Shown here: positions 10,809-20,314 of the stretch, one piece after another | Layout: each line of letters starts with the position of its first letter | Position numbering within the stretch: position 1 is the stretch's first letter | NCBI RefSeq assembly: GCF_007830495.1 | Contig: NZ_VLKW01000001.1 | Coordinates: forward strand, 868,001-932,000 | Origin: Pseudoduganella flava | GTDB lineage: Bacteria; Pseudomonadota; Gammaproteobacteria; Burkholderiales; Burkholderiaceae_D | Direction: 5' to 3' | DNA length: 64,000 bases | Notes under the pieces: generated by a model | What the model was told of the DNA's origin: nothing | The model's database searches: none | What the model saw: only the letters and a program-made list of their open reading frames with translations | Position numbers and translations under genes: made by a program

Positions 10809-10920
10809 TTAGATCCGCCTTAAATTGCCCCGGTGCACAATTGAAGCGATACACATCGGGCAGGTTATTGTAAAATCTGCAAACCTTGGGCCAGTGGGAG
10901 TGGTCCATCAAACCTCAGGA

Positions 10921-11670
10921 ATGCAGATCGTCATGACCGCCCAGCCACATCGACCTCCCACGCCGGCGCCTGCACATGCGGAGCGCATCCCCGGCGGCGA
11001 CGGGTTCTTCCAGCGTCCCTCCACCGCACGTATCCTGCCGTTCGCCACCTACATGGCCTTCATCGCGCTCGCCGACCTGCTGGCGCGGCTGGGATGGAGC
11101 GACGAGGCGCTGCGCTGGCTGTATCCGGCCAAGACCGCGGCAGTCGTCGGCCTGCTGTGGATGTACCGGCATCACTACACCGAGCTTGCCTGGCGCACGC
11201 TGCGGTGGAGCCAGGCGGCCGCCGCCGTGGTGGTGGGCGTCGTTGTCCTCGTGCTATGGGTCAATCTGGATGCTGCGTGGATGCAGGTCGGCGCGTCCGC
11301 CGGTTTCAATCCGACCAATGCGGCCGGCCGCATCGACTGGTTGCTCGTTGCCATCCGCGTCGCCGGCGCGGCCCTTGTCGTGCCGGTGATGGAAGAGCTG
11401 TTCTGGCGCTCGTTCCTGATGCGCTGGATCGAACAGCGCCAATTCCTCAACGTCTATCCGGCACGCGTCGGAACGATGGCAGTAGTTGTCAGTGTGATAT
11501 TATTTGGGGTCGAGCACAACCTCTGGTTCGCCGGCATCGTCGCCGGTGCGGCGTACAGCCTGCTCTACATAAAAAGCGGCAATCTCTGGTCCGCGGTTCT
11601 CGCGCACGCCACGACCAATGGCTTGCTCGGGGTCTGGGTAGTCGTTACTGCCAACTGGACTTACTGGTAA
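10921..11670 (+). CDS. CPBP/CAAX-type intramembrane protease, exosortase-locus type
   Basis: About 249 residues with six or more hydrophobic segments. The glutamate pair of the CPBP (Abi) family is in VMEELFWRSFLMRW (E158/E159), followed by the histidine motifs EHNLWFAG and LAHATTN. A CAAX-protease-related protein is a recurrent member of exosortase/PEP-CTERM exopolysaccharide loci, and here it is the first gene of such a locus. Its substrate is unknown; processing of sorted proteins is a guess. The start is uncertain: ATG 10921 and ATG 10933 are both possible, and the open frame reaching back to 10825 runs through what looks like promoter sequence. Confidence 0.82.
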   Translation: MQIVMTAQPHRPPTPAPAHAERIPGGDGFFQRPSTARILPFATYMAFIALADLLARLGWSDEALRWLYPAKTAAVVGLLWMYRHHYTELAWRTLRWSQAAAAVVVGVVVLVLWVNLDAAWMQVGASAGFNPTNAAGRIDWLLVAIRVAGAALVVPVMEELFWRSFLMRWIEQRQFLNVYPARVGTMAVVVSVILFGVEHNLWFAGIVAGAAYSLLYIKSGNLWSAVLAHATTNGLLGVWVVVTANWTYW

Positions 11671-11710
11671 GATTGCACGTTCGATAATATTTCGGGAAGA
11701 CCAAATCATA

Positions 11711-12916
11711 ATGCTGAGTTCAAAAGTATTCGTTCGCTGCCGCTTGCTGCCGGTGGCCTGCGCGGCCGCACTGTTTTCGGGGAGCGCCATGGCCGAGATC
11801 AGCGACACGATCCACCCATTCGTGGCGCTCGGATACACCTACGACGACAACCTTTTGCGGCTGCCGGACAACTATCCGGTCGAGCAGCGCTCCGACCGGG
11901 CCCGGCAAGCCCAGGCCGGTATCGTTGTCGAGCGCGACATCAGCCGCCAGCGGCTGACGGCGACGGCGAAGGTTTCCCGAGTATCGTTCGATCATTACAC
12001 CCAACTTGATTACAACGGCAAGGATTTCAAGGCCGATCTTGCCTGGCAGCTCGGCAATCGCTTCTCGGGCAACCTGGGCGGCAGCTACGTCGAGACGCTG
12101 ACGCCGTTCACCGACTACAACTCGGACGAGCGCAATCTGCGCACCACGCGCCGCGAATACCTGAGCGGCAAATGGCGCTTCCACCCGAGCTGGCAGGCAC
12201 GCGCCGGCTTCACCCGTACCAAGCACGAATACGAGCTGCTCGCGCAGCGCGTCAACAACCGTACCGAGGACGTGTCGGAAGTCGGTGGCGACTACCTTGC
12301 CGCCAGCGGCAGCCAGATCGGCCTGGTCGCGCGGCGCCTGAAGGGCAGCTATGAGAATCCCCGCTTCATCGGCGGCATCGCGCTGGACGACAACTACACG
12401 CAGGATGAGCTGAAGGCCAATATCAACTGGCGGATCAGCGGCGTCACCTACGTCCAGGTGCTGGCAGGCTACGCCAAGCGCAAGCACGAACGTTCCAGCA
12501 GCCGCGATTCGAGCGGCGCCAACGGGCGGGCATCCGTGACCTGGGCGCCACTGGGCAAGGTGAAGTTCACCGGCGAAGTGTGGCGCGAATTCGCGGCCGT
12601 CGAAAGCTTCATCGTCAGCAACAGCCTGAACAAGGGCGGCAGCCTGGGTGCGACGTGGGATATCAGCGCCAAGCTGCAGGCCTCGGCCAGCGTGCGGCGC
12701 GAAACCCGCGATTTCGAGCAGTTCCCGGGCATCGGCTTTACCGGCCAGACGAGCGACCGGGCAACCAGCGGCCAGCTGGGCTTGACCTACTCGCCGACGC
12801 TGCGCACACAGCTGAGCGTGTCTGCCTTCCGCGAAAAACGGGACGGCAGCCAGCTTGCCGGCACCAATGATTACCGTGCAAACGGCGTGTCGATCAACGG
12901 CAGCGTGCAGTTCTAA
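11711..12916 (+). CDS. epsL: Exopolysaccharide outer-membrane beta-barrel protein EpsL
   Basis: 401 residues. A cleavable signal peptide (CAAALFSGSAMA) is followed by a strand-rich sequence with alternating polar and aromatic residues, the opening FVALGYTYDDNLLRL and a C-terminal phenylalanine (GSVQF), as expected of an outer-membrane barrel. EpsL-type proteins are characteristic of XrtB/PEP-CTERM-linked polysaccharide loci and are thought to form or assist the outer-membrane exit path. The gene lies 40 bases after the CPBP protease and 12 bases before the initiating transferase, consistent with one operon. The ribosome site is weak (GGGAAGA). Confidence 0.85.
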   Translation: MLSSKVFVRCRLLPVACAAALFSGSAMAEISDTIHPFVALGYTYDDNLLRLPDNYPVEQRSDRARQAQAGIVVERDISRQRLTATAKVSRVSFDHYTQLDYNGKDFKADLAWQLGNRFSGNLGGSYVETLTPFTDYNSDERNLRTTRREYLSGKWRFHPSWQARAGFTRTKHEYELLAQRVNNRTEDVSEVGGDYLAASGSQIGLVARRLKGSYENPRFIGGIALDDNYTQDELKANINWRISGVTYVQVLAGYAKRKHERSSSRDSSGANGRASVTWAPLGKVKFTGEVWREFAAVESFIVSNSLNKGGSLGATWDISAKLQASASVRRETRDFEQFPGIGFTGQTSDRATSGQLGLTYSPTLRTQLSVSAFREKRDGSQLAGTNDYRANGVSINGSVQF

Positions 12917-12928
12917 AGAAGTGTTGCA

Positions 12929-14311
12929 ATGACCATTAACGATATTCCCCTGATTTCGTTCTTCCAACGCGTCCTGGATCCCCTCGTCATCATGGGGGCG
13001 CTGTATGCCACCTCGACGATGTATGGCGAGCCGTTTACCGGCTACGCGCTCGTGCTGATGATCCTCGCGTTCTTCATCTCGTCCGCCGTCTACCAGCACA
13101 TCGACCCGTACCGTACGTGGCGCAGCGGCCGCATGCTGGCCTACTCGCGCGACATCTTCTGCGGCTGGGGTGTCACGGCACTGATCCTGGTCTTTCTCGG
13201 CAACGTCAGCGGCCTGGCCTACCACTACGACGAACGCGTCGTGCTGACCTGGTTCGTCGCCACGCCGTTCGTCCTGCTGGCCAGCCACCTCGCCGCCCGC
13301 AAGGTCGGTTCCGATCCGTCGAACGCCAGCGAAGTACGTTCCACGCTGATCGTCGGTGCGAACGACGTCGGTATCAAGTTCGCCCGCACCGTCGAGCGCT
13401 ATCCGAACCTGTTCATGGAAGTGCGCGGTTTCTTCGACGACCGCACCGAAGACCGCCGCCCGCCCGAACTGCATCACCCGATTCTCGGCAAGATGTGCGA
13501 CGTGGCCGCGTATGTGCGCGAGAACAACATCAAGATGATCTTCATCAGTCAGCCGATCTCGGCCCAGCCGCGCATCCGCAAGCTGCTCGACGACCTGCAG
13601 GACACGACCGCATCGGTCTACTTCCTGCCCGACATCTACGTGTTCGACCTGATGCAGGCCCGCTTCGACAACGTCGGCGGCATGCCGGTGATCGCGATCT
13701 GCGAAACGCCGTTCACGGGCTTTAACAGCCTGCTCAAGCGCGCCAGTGACATCGTGCTGGCCCTGATCATCCAGTTGATGCTGTTGCCGCTGATGCTGGC
13801 GATCGCGGTTGCAGTGAAGTTGAGCTCGCCTGGTCCCGTCATCTTCCGGCAGCGCCGCTATGGCTTGTACGGCGAACAGATCTTCGTCTACAAGTTCCGT
13901 TCGATGACGGTGACGGAAGATGGCAGCAACGTCGTGCAGGCCAAGAAGAACGACCAGCGCATCACGAAGGTCGGCGCGTTCCTGCGCAAGACGTCGCTCG
14001 ACGAGCTGCCGCAGTTCCTCAACGTGCTGCAAGGGCGGATGAGCATCGTGGGGCCGCGGCCGCACGCGGTGGCGCACAACGAGCAGTACCGCAAGCTGAT
14101 CAAGGGCTACATGCTGCGCCACAAGGCCAAGCCCGGCATTACCGGATGGGCCCAGGTGAATGGCTTCCGTGGTGAAACCGAGACGCTGGACAAGATGGAA
14201 GCACGGATCCGCTACGACCTCGATTACCTGCGCAACTGGTCGCTGTGGCTCGACCTGTGGATCATCGTCAAGACCGTCAAGGTGGTGCTCGCGCGGGAGA
14301 ACGCACACTGA
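12929..14311 (+). CDS. Undecaprenyl-phosphate glucose (hexose-1-P) phosphotransferase, initiating enzyme
   Basis: 460 residues of the polyprenyl-phosphate hexose-1-phosphate transferase type. The N-terminal third has several membrane segments, the middle holds a Rossmann-like region ([19 protein letters not shown]), and the C-terminal catalytic domain has a membrane hairpin starting [12 protein letters not shown], the motif [12 protein letters not shown] [18 protein letters not shown], and [21 protein letters not shown]. It would load the first sugar phosphate, usually glucose, onto undecaprenyl phosphate at the inner membrane and so start each repeat unit. It follows epsL directly. Galactose as first sugar is possible, since sequence does not decide this. 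Confidence 0.93.
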   Translation: MTINDIPLISFFQRVLDPLVIMGALYATSTMYGEPFTGYALVLMILAFFISSAVYQHIDPYRTWRSGRMLAYSRDIFCGWGVTALILVFLGNVSGLAYHYDERVVLTWFVATPFVLLASHLAARKVGSDPSNASEVRSTLIVGANDVGIKFARTVERYPNLFMEVRGFFDDRTEDRRPPELHHPILGKMCDVAAYVRENNIKMIFISQPISAQPRIRKLLDDLQDTTASVYFLPDIYVFDLMQARFDNVGGMPVIAICETPFTGFNSLLKRASDIVLALIIQLMLLPLMLAIAVAVKLSSPGPVIFRQRRYGLYGEQIFVYKFRSMTVTEDGSNVVQAKKNDQRITKVGAFLRKTSLDELPQFLNVLQGRMSIVGPRPHAVAHNEQYRKLIKGYMLRHKAKPGITGWAQVNGFRGETETLDKMEARIRYDLDYLRNWSLWLDLWIIVKTVKVVLARENAH

Positions 14312-14533
14312 AGACTGACTTAAATGTTGTTATTTTGTGTCGTGTCAACGCACTTCCTTCGCTACAATGCGTGAATCAAATTGCAACTTTCTGGGACGAC
14401 ACGCCCATCTGCCGTGGCGCAAGCTTTCGACTAAAAAGTTGCTTTCTTGTCTCTAATTTGATATTTTTGTAAATATTTGAACCGCTGAACCGGCAGTCCG
14501 CCACGGCGCTCATCATGGAACCGGAGGAGTCTC

Positions 14534-15520
14534 TTGAAACATTCTGAACAATCCAGCCCGAAACATCGCCACGGCCAACGCCGTCATACGCAGGTCTTGG
14601 GTGTGGGCCTGCTGGTGCTGGCTGCCGCTGTGTTGTCGGCTTGCGGTGAGAAAGCCGAGAAGAAGCCCGGGCAGGCGCTGGCAAGCGTGAACGGCGAGGA
14701 AATCACCGTCCTGCAGCTCAATGAGGAGCTGGCACGCGTCAATCCGCAGGTGGCCCAGCAGGAAGGCGCCCGCAAGCAGTTGCTGGAAGCGCTGATCGAC
14801 CGCCAGCTGCTGCAGAGCGAGGCGGCAAAGGAAAAGATCGACCGCGATCCGAAGGTCGTGCAGGCGATCGAGCGGGCCAAGGCAACCATCGTTGCGCAGG
14901 CCTATCTGCAAAAGCGCGTCGGCACGATTCCCCGTCCGACGAAGGCCGAGGTCGAGGCGTACTACAACCAGAATCCGCAGTTCTTCTCGAATCGCAAGCA
15001 GTTCGACATGAACCAGCTGGTGCTGGCGTCGTCCGACGTGACCGACGAGACCAAGAAGGTCATCGATGCGTCGAAGTCGATCGAGGAAGTGGCGAAGTGG
15101 CTCGACCAGCAAAAGATCCGTTATGGCCGCGGCCAGCTGAGCCGCAGCACCACCGAACTGCCGCCCGAGCTGAGCACCCGCCTGCAGGCGATGCCGAAGG
15201 GCCAGCTGTTCATCATCCGCGAAGGCCAGCGCAGCATGCTGCTGTCGATTGCCGACGTGAAGGACGCGCCGGTCTCGCTCGAGCAAGCGCGTCCGCAGAT
15301 CGAACAGTTCCTGTTCAATAAGAAGAACAAGGAAGCGGCGGAGGCGGCCGTCAAGCAGCTGCGCTCGACAGCGAAGATCGAGTACATGAACCAGCCCGCA
15401 GCGACCGGCGCACCGGCGCCTGCCGCGGCCCCGGCTGCTGCGCCGGCCCCGGCGGCACCGGCGGCAAATGCGTCGCATGGCGAAGACGTCAATGCACGCG
15501 GCGTCGCCGGTCTGAAGTAA
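14534..15520 (+). CDS. epsD: EpsD-family peptidyl-prolyl cis-trans isomerase-like lipoprotein
   Basis: 328 residues with a long basic N-terminus and a lipobox (AVLSAC, Cys near residue 37), so probably a periplasmic lipoprotein. A SurA/PrsA-like helical N-domain (NGEEITVLQLNEELARV, EALIDRQLLQSEA) precedes a degenerate parvulin-like region; a clear catalytic signature is hard to see, so a chaperone role is as likely as isomerase activity. The tail is an Ala/Pro-rich stretch of about 30 residues. It starts at TTG 14534 with a strong GGAGGAG site five bases upstream. The preceding 222 bases include AT-rich sequence and a TACAAT box, so it may begin its own transcription unit. Confidence 0.85.
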   Translation: MKHSEQSSPKHRHGQRRHTQVLGVGLLVLAAAVLSACGEKAEKKPGQALASVNGEEITVLQLNEELARVNPQVAQQEGARKQLLEALIDRQLLQSEAAKEKIDRDPKVVQAIERAKATIVAQAYLQKRVGTIPRPTKAEVEAYYNQNPQFFSNRKQFDMNQLVLASSDVTDETKKVIDASKSIEEVAKWLDQQKIRYGRGQLSRSTTELPPELSTRLQAMPKGQLFIIREGQRSMLLSIADVKDAPVSLEQARPQIEQFLFNKKNKEAAEAAVKQLRSTAKIEYMNQPAATGAPAPAAAPAAAPAPAAPAANASHGEDVNARGVAGLK

Positions 15521-15558
15521 GTAGTGACGCGATCAACGACATAAAAAAAAGGAATCCT

Positions 15559-16347
15559 ATGAAACGCTTCGTGATGTGGATGCTGGCAAGTGTGATGACG
15601 CTTGCAATGGGCTGGGCCATGGCGGCCGATGCAACGCTGGGGGCCGGGGACGTGGTCAAGATCTCCGTCTATGGCAGCCCTGATCTCACCACCGAAACCC
15701 GGATCAGCCAGAGTGGCGTGATCACGTTCCCGCTGGTCGGGCAGGTGCAGCTGGGCGGCCTGGAACTGCCGGCCGCCGAGAAGAAACTGGCCGGCCTGCT
15801 CGAGAGCGGCGGCTTCATCCGCAAGCCCCAGGTGACGATTCTGGTGACGGCGATCTCGAGCCAGCAGGTCTCCGTGCTGGGCCAGGTCAATCGCCCGGGC
15901 CGCTTCCCGATCGAAGGCAAGCGCACGATGCTGGACATGCTGGCGCTGGCCGGCGGCACCAGCATCGATGGCGCCGACACCGTGACGCTGATCCGCAAAC
16001 GCAGCGGCAACGTGACGAAGGAAACCGTCGACATCGTCGAGATGATGCGCACCGGCGAGCTGCAGCGCGACGTGGAGCTGGGCGCGGACGATATCCTGTA
16101 TGTGGAACGCGCACCGCGGTTCTATATCTACGGTGAAGTGCAGCGTCCGGGCGCATTCAAGCTGGAGCGTTCGATGACGGTACTGCAAGCGCTGGCGGTG
16201 GGCGGTGGCCTGACCCCGCGCGGTACTGAGCGTGGCATGCGCATCAAGCGCCGTGACGCCCAGGGCAAGATCCAGGTGATCGATGCCAAGCACGACGACC
16301 TGCTGCTGCCGGACGATATCGTGTATGTCAAGGAAAGCCTGTTCTGA
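15559..16347 (+). CDS. epsE: Polysaccharide export protein EpsE (Wza-like)
   Basis: 262 residues with an N-terminal signal peptide (ending near GWAMAAD), the polysaccharide export domain opening LGAGDVVKISVYGSPDLT and SLBB-type segments (VSVLGQVNRPGRFPI, FYIYGEVQRPGAFKL). Wza-family proteins form the periplasmic and outer-membrane export channel together with the Wzz-like partner, here EpsF just downstream. No lipobox is evident, and the protein is shorter than Wza, as in other EpsE proteins. A good AAAAAGGAA ribosome site precedes the ATG. Confidence 0.92.
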   Translation: MKRFVMWMLASVMTLAMGWAMAADATLGAGDVVKISVYGSPDLTTETRISQSGVITFPLVGQVQLGGLELPAAEKKLAGLLESGGFIRKPQVTILVTAISSQQVSVLGQVNRPGRFPIEGKRTMLDMLALAGGTSIDGADTVTLIRKRSGNVTKETVDIVEMMRTGELQRDVELGADDILYVERAPRFYIYGEVQRPGAFKLERSMTVLQALAVGGGLTPRGTERGMRIKRRDAQGKIQVIDAKHDDLLLPDDIVYVKESLF

Positions 16348-16383
16348 CAAGGCTTCGCGTTCCCTCAAGTGTAAGGTGTACTC

Positions 16384-17790
16384 ATGAATCTCTCTCAACT
16401 ACTGCTGATCCTCCGGGCCCGGAAGAAAATGGTGATCGGCACGTTGCTGCTGGTCGTGGTCGTCACGCTCGCGGTCAGCCTGCTGCTGCCGAAGACGTAC
16501 CAGGCGAACAGCACGCTGCTGCTGAACTACAAGGGTGTCGACCCGCTGACCGGCCTGACGATGCCCGGCCAGCTGATGCCCGGTTATATGGCGACGCAAA
16601 TCGACATCATCGGCAGTAAGAACGTGGCGCTGCGCGTCGTCGATCGCCTGCAGCTCGCCAACAGCCCGGCCGTGATCGCCCAGTTCAACGAGAGCACCGA
16701 CGGCAAGGGCTCCGTCCGCGACTGGCTGGCGGACCTGCTGCTGCGCAAGCTCGACGTGACGCCGTCACGCGAAAGCAGCGTCGTCAGCGTCGGCTTCTCC
16801 GGCTCCGACCCGCAGTTCGTCGCGGCCGTGGCCAATGCCTTCGCCGAAGAGTACATGCATGCATCGGTGCAGCTGAAAGTCGATCCAATGCGCCGCGCGT
16901 CGAACTACTTCGACCAGCAAACCAAGCTGCTGCGCGACAACGTGGAACAAGCGCAGAGCCGCCTGTCCAAATACCAGCAGGAACACGGCATCGTCAGCGT
17001 CGACAACCGCCTCGACGTCGAATCGAACCGCTTGAACGACCTGTCCGCGCAGCTGGTTGCCGCCCAGGCCCAGTTGATGGAAGCGACCTCGCGCCAGCGC
17101 ATGGCGAGCGGCAGCGCCGGCGCGTCGCCGGACGTCGCCGCGAACCCGCTGATCCAGAACCTGCGTGTCGGCCTGGGTAACGCGGAAGCGAAGCTGGCCG
17201 ATATCGGCCAACGCCTCGGCCGCAACCACCCGCAATACGAGAGCGCACAAGCCGAAGTGGCGAAGCTGCGCCGCGACCTGAACGAGCAGATCGCGCTGAC
17301 GTCCCAGAGCGTGGGCAACAACGCCACCGTGCTGGCCCAGCGCGAAGCGCAGATCCGCCAGGCGCTGGCGGAGCAGAAGGCCAAGGTGCTCGAACTGAAC
17401 CGCACCCGCGACGAGATGAACGTGCTGATGAAGGACGTCGAGAGCGCGCAGCGTGCGTTCGACGTGACGTCGCAGCGCGGCTCGCAGACCCGTATCGAAG
17501 GCCAGGCCGAGCAGTCCGACATCGCGATCCTGAACCCGGCCGTCGTGCCGACCGAGCCGTCTGGCCCGCGCGTGTTCCGCAACCTGCTGCTGTCCGTGTT
17601 CCTCGGCATCCTGCTGGGCTTCGGTGCCGCCATCGTGCTGGAACTGCTTGACCGCCGTGTGCGTTCCGAAAACGACCTCAACGACGCGCTGGACATTCCG
17701 CTGTTCGGTGTCATCGACTGGAAAGAGCCGGCCCGCCGCAAGACAGGCATCCTTGCTTCCCTGATGCCGCGCCGTCCGCGCTTAACCTGA
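16384..17790 (+). CDS. epsF: Chain-length determinant protein EpsF (Wzz/PCP family)
   Basis: 468-residue polysaccharide co-polymerase. An N-terminal membrane helix ([20 protein letters not shown]) is followed by the Wzz domain, a long central coiled-coil region (about residues 170-360) and a second membrane helix near the C-terminus preceded by the proline-rich [15 protein letters not shown]. Such proteins set chain length and couple to a cytoplasmic tyrosine kinase. The C-terminal cytoplasmic tail is short and the matching kinase domain is the separate product epsG, 18 bases downstream, as in other EpsF/EpsG pairs. Confidence 0.92.
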   Translation: MNLSQLLLILRARKKMVIGTLLLVVVVTLAVSLLLPKTYQANSTLLLNYKGVDPLTGLTMPGQLMPGYMATQIDIIGSKNVALRVVDRLQLANSPAVIAQFNESTDGKGSVRDWLADLLLRKLDVTPSRESSVVSVGFSGSDPQFVAAVANAFAEEYMHASVQLKVDPMRRASNYFDQQTKLLRDNVEQAQSRLSKYQQEHGIVSVDNRLDVESNRLNDLSAQLVAAQAQLMEATSRQRMASGSAGASPDVAANPLIQNLRVGLGNAEAKLADIGQRLGRNHPQYESAQAEVAKLRRDLNEQIALTSQSVGNNATVLAQREAQIRQALAEQKAKVLELNRTRDEMNVLMKDVESAQRAFDVTSQRGSQTRIEGQAEQSDIAILNPAVVPTEPSGPRVFRNLLLSVFLGILLGFGAAIVLELLDRRVRSENDLNDALDIPLFGVIDWKEPARRKTGILASLMPRRPRLT

Positions 17791-17808
17791 TCTGATTTGG
17801 AGACAGCC

Positions 17809-18705
17809 ATGAATCAAGCAACCATTCCCCTGGCACCGCAGACGCCGGCGCGCGGCAACGGCAGCGGTAGTGCCGGTGCCGGAAACAGCATCGGCGGCCT
17901 CCTGCTGGAGTCGGGCAAGATCACGCCCGAGGGCGCGGAACGCGTCCTGCGCATGCAGAAAGAACTGGGCATCCGTTTCGGCGAGGCGGCACAGCGCCTC
18001 GGCCTGATCACGGAAGCCGACATCCAGCAAGTGCTGGCGCGCCAGTTCGACTATCCCTACCTGCAGCCGGGCGAGGGCAAGTTCTCGCCCCATCTGGTTG
18101 CCGCTTACCAGCCGTTCAGCCCGCAGGTCGAAACGCTGCGCGCGGTCCGTAGCCAGCTGATGCTGCGCTGGTTCGCCCGCGGCCACAAGTCGCTGACCGT
18201 GATGAGCGCCCGTCCGGGCGACGGCGCCAGCCTGTTCGCCGCGAATCTGGCGGTGGTGTTCTCCCAACTGGGTGAACAGACGCTGCTGGTGGATTCCAAT
18301 CTGCGTCAGCCGCGTCAGCAAGCCATCTTCAACGCGCAGAACCGCCAGGGTCTGTCCGATGTGCTGGCCGGCCGCGCCGACCTGAACGCGATCGCCCGCG
18401 TGGAATCGTTCGTCGACCTGTCGGTGCTGGGCGCCGGCACGCTGCCGCCGAATCCGCAGGAACTGCTCAGCCGCGATACGTTCGGCACGCTGAACACCCA
18501 GCTGGAAAGCCGTTACGACGTGGTGCTGTACGACGTCCCGGCAAGCAGCAGCGGTTCGGATGGCATGGCCGTCGCGGCACGCACCGGCGGCGTGCTGCTG
18601 GTGGCGCGCAAGGACGTGACGCCGCTCGCCGCGATCGCCACGATGAGCGACCAGCTGGCGCAGAACGGCGTCAAGGTCGTCGGTTCGGTGTTGGTGAGCT
18701 TCTGA
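17809..18705 (+). CDS. epsG: EpsG, tyrosine-kinase-type partner of EpsF with MshEN-like N-terminus and degenerate ATP site
   Basis: 298 residues. The C-terminal domain aligns with BY-kinase/ParA-type ATPases, but its Walker A reads PGDGAS with Ala at residue 140 where Lys (or Arg in relatives) is expected. Walker A' is LLVDSNLR (second Asp replaced by Asn164), Walker B is VLYDVPAS, and no C-terminal tyrosine cluster is present. The N-terminus has two consecutive 24-residue repeats (S27-Q50 and R56-Q79) with a five-residue spacer, matching the known c-di-GMP-binding MshEN layout. ATG 17809 with GGAG upstream is preferred over an upstream TTG at 17797. The stop overlaps xrtB by one base. It probably modulates export; kinase activity is doubtful. 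Confidence 0.88.
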   Translation: MNQATIPLAPQTPARGNGSGSAGAGNSIGGLLLESGKITPEGAERVLRMQKELGIRFGEAAQRLGLITEADIQQVLARQFDYPYLQPGEGKFSPHLVAAYQPFSPQVETLRAVRSQLMLRWFARGHKSLTVMSARPGDGASLFAANLAVVFSQLGEQTLLVDSNLRQPRQQAIFNAQNRQGLSDVLAGRADLNAIARVESFVDLSVLGAGTLPPNPQELLSRDTFGTLNTQLESRYDVVLYDVPASSSGSDGMAVAARTGGVLLVARKDVTPLAAIATMSDQLAQNGVKVVGSVLVSF

Positions 18706-19598
18706 TGGACATGGCGAACAAGTTGCAGCCGGCCGCGGAGCCGCAAGCGTTGCGCAAGCTGCCGCCCGAGCTGGTGCCGATCGTGGCGGGCATGGCCCTG
18801 CTGCTGGTGCCCACGCTGTATCGCTTGTTCACCGGCGCCTGGGCCAGCGAGGAACAGGCGCATGGCCCGATCATCCTGGCCTTGTCGCTGTGGCTGATGT
18901 GGCGCAATCTCCCGACGGTACAGCAGTTGCCCGCCCGGCCGTCCGCCGCGGGCTGGCCGGTCCTTGTGGTGTCGTTGCTGCTGTACGTACTGGGCCGCTC
19001 GCAGCAGATCCTGTCGTTCGAGATCCTGTCGCTGCAAGGCGTGGCCGTGGCGCTGTTGCTGCTGCGCCGCGGCTTCCCGGCACTGCGCGTGCAGTGGTTC
19101 CCGTTCTTCTTCATGCTGTTCCTGGTTCCGCTGCCCGGCACGGTCGTCAGCGCGCTGACGATGCCGATGAAGATGGCTGTCTCGTACGTCACCGAGCATC
19201 TGCTGTATGCGGCGGGTTACCCCATCGCCCGCAGCGGGGTGATCCTGCAAATCGGCCAGTATCAGCTGCTCGTCGCCGACGCATGCGCCGGCCTGCAGAC
19301 GCTGCTCACGCTGGAAGCGCTGGGGCTGTTCTACCTCAACGTCGTACGGCATACGTCGGCCTTCCGCAACCTGGCGCTGGCGCTGCTGATCATCCCGATC
19401 TCGTTTACCGCGAACGTCATTCGCGTGATCACGCTGACGCTGGTGACGTTCTACCTGGGTGACGCGGCGGGGCAAGGTTTCCTGCACGGGTTCGCCGGCA
19501 TGGTGCTGTTCGTCTCGGCACTGATCCTGATACTTTCGATCGATTCGCTGCTGCAGTGGGTCGTGCGGCGCCGCGAGCGCCAGGGAGCAAAAGCATGA
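18705..19598 (+). CDS. xrtB: Exosortase B (XrtB), PEP-CTERM sorting transpeptidase
   Basis: 297-residue polytopic membrane protein. The exosortase catalytic triad is visible: Cys194 in ADACAGLQTL, Arg240 in TANVIRVITL and His261 in FLHGFAG. Exosortases cleave proteins at a C-terminal PEP motif near the membrane and are thought to transfer them to a surface carbohydrate carrier. Its position between EpsG and EpsI in an Eps locus fits the B type. Likely substrates are the four PEP-CTERM proteins encoded at 46077-47191, 48318-49040 and 52255-52905. It starts one base inside the epsG stop (TGATG). Confidence 0.94.
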   Translation: MDMANKLQPAAEPQALRKLPPELVPIVAGMALLLVPTLYRLFTGAWASEEQAHGPIILALSLWLMWRNLPTVQQLPARPSAAGWPVLVVSLLLYVLGRSQQILSFEILSLQGVAVALLLLRRGFPALRVQWFPFFFMLFLVPLPGTVVSALTMPMKMAVSYVTEHLLYAAGYPIARSGVILQIGQYQLLVADACAGLQTLLTLEALGLFYLNVVRHTSAFRNLALALLIIPISFTANVIRVITLTLVTFYLGDAAGQGFLHGFAGMVLFVSALILILSIDSLLQWVVRRRERQGAKA

Positions 19599-20281
19599 AA
19601 AAGCCCATGGCGGTAAGCCTGGTGTTGTTCGCGATGATGGCATCGGCCGCGGCGATCAGCTACGCGGTCGCGCCGACCGCGAAGATGGCCGACCGGCGCG
19701 GCCAGTTCGATCTCGAGACGCGGATTCCGCGCGAGTTCGGCGACTGGAAAGTCGACCCGACCATCGTGCCGCTGCAGGTCGATCCGGACACGCAGGCGCG
19801 CCTGAACCGTATCTACAACCAGACGCTGTCGCGCACGTATATCAATCGCGATGGCGAGCGGGTGATGCTGTCGATCGCCTACGGTGGCGACCAGAGCGAC
19901 AACATGGGCGTGCACAAACCGGAAGTGTGCTACGTGGCACAAGGGTTCGACGTCCGGCGCAACGAGGTCGGCGAGGTCGCGACGCCGCACGGCAACTTGC
20001 CGGTGCGGCAGCTGCTGGCCGTGACCGGCGCGCGCAGCGAACCGATCACCTACTGGATCACGATCGGCGACAAGATCACCCGTCCGGGCATTGACCAGCG
20101 CCTGCAGGAACTGAAGATCGGCCTGACCGGCGTCGTGCCGGACGGGATGCTGGTACGTGTTTCCACCCTCGATACCGATACTTCCCATGCCTACGGCGTC
20201 CAGGCCGACTTCATCAGGGCACTGATCGACCGCCTGCCGGCGGCCGACCGCGCGCGCCTGATCGGCACCTTCAATGGCTGA
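19595..20281 (+). CDS. epsI: EpsI-family protein
   Basis: 228 residues: one N-terminal membrane segment or signal (AVSLVLFAMMASAAAISYAV), then a periplasmic domain with the family signature VHKPEVCYVAQGF. EpsI proteins accompany, and are sometimes fused to, exosortases; their molecular role is not established, with support of sorting or polymer assembly most often suggested. The ATG at 19595 overlaps the xrtB stop as ATGA, and the short upstream extension of the frame is ignored because it lies within xrtB. Confidence 0.9.
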   Translation: MKKPMAVSLVLFAMMASAAAISYAVAPTAKMADRRGQFDLETRIPREFGDWKVDPTIVPLQVDPDTQARLNRIYNQTLSRTYINRDGERVMLSIAYGGDQSDNMGVHKPEVCYVAQGFDVRRNEVGEVATPHGNLPVRQLLAVTGARSEPITYWITIGDKITRPGIDQRLQELKIGLTGVVPDGMLVRVSTLDTDTSHAYGVQADFIRALIDRLPAADRARLIGTFNG

Positions 20282-20314
20282 TGCAGCCTTCTTTGCAACG
20301 GAAGTGTCAGTCTG

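Noticed and set aside
10825..10920. 32-codon N-terminal extension of the CPBP protease
   Set aside because: Sequence is AT-rich and promoter-like, has no ribosome site, and the family begins close to the first membrane segment.
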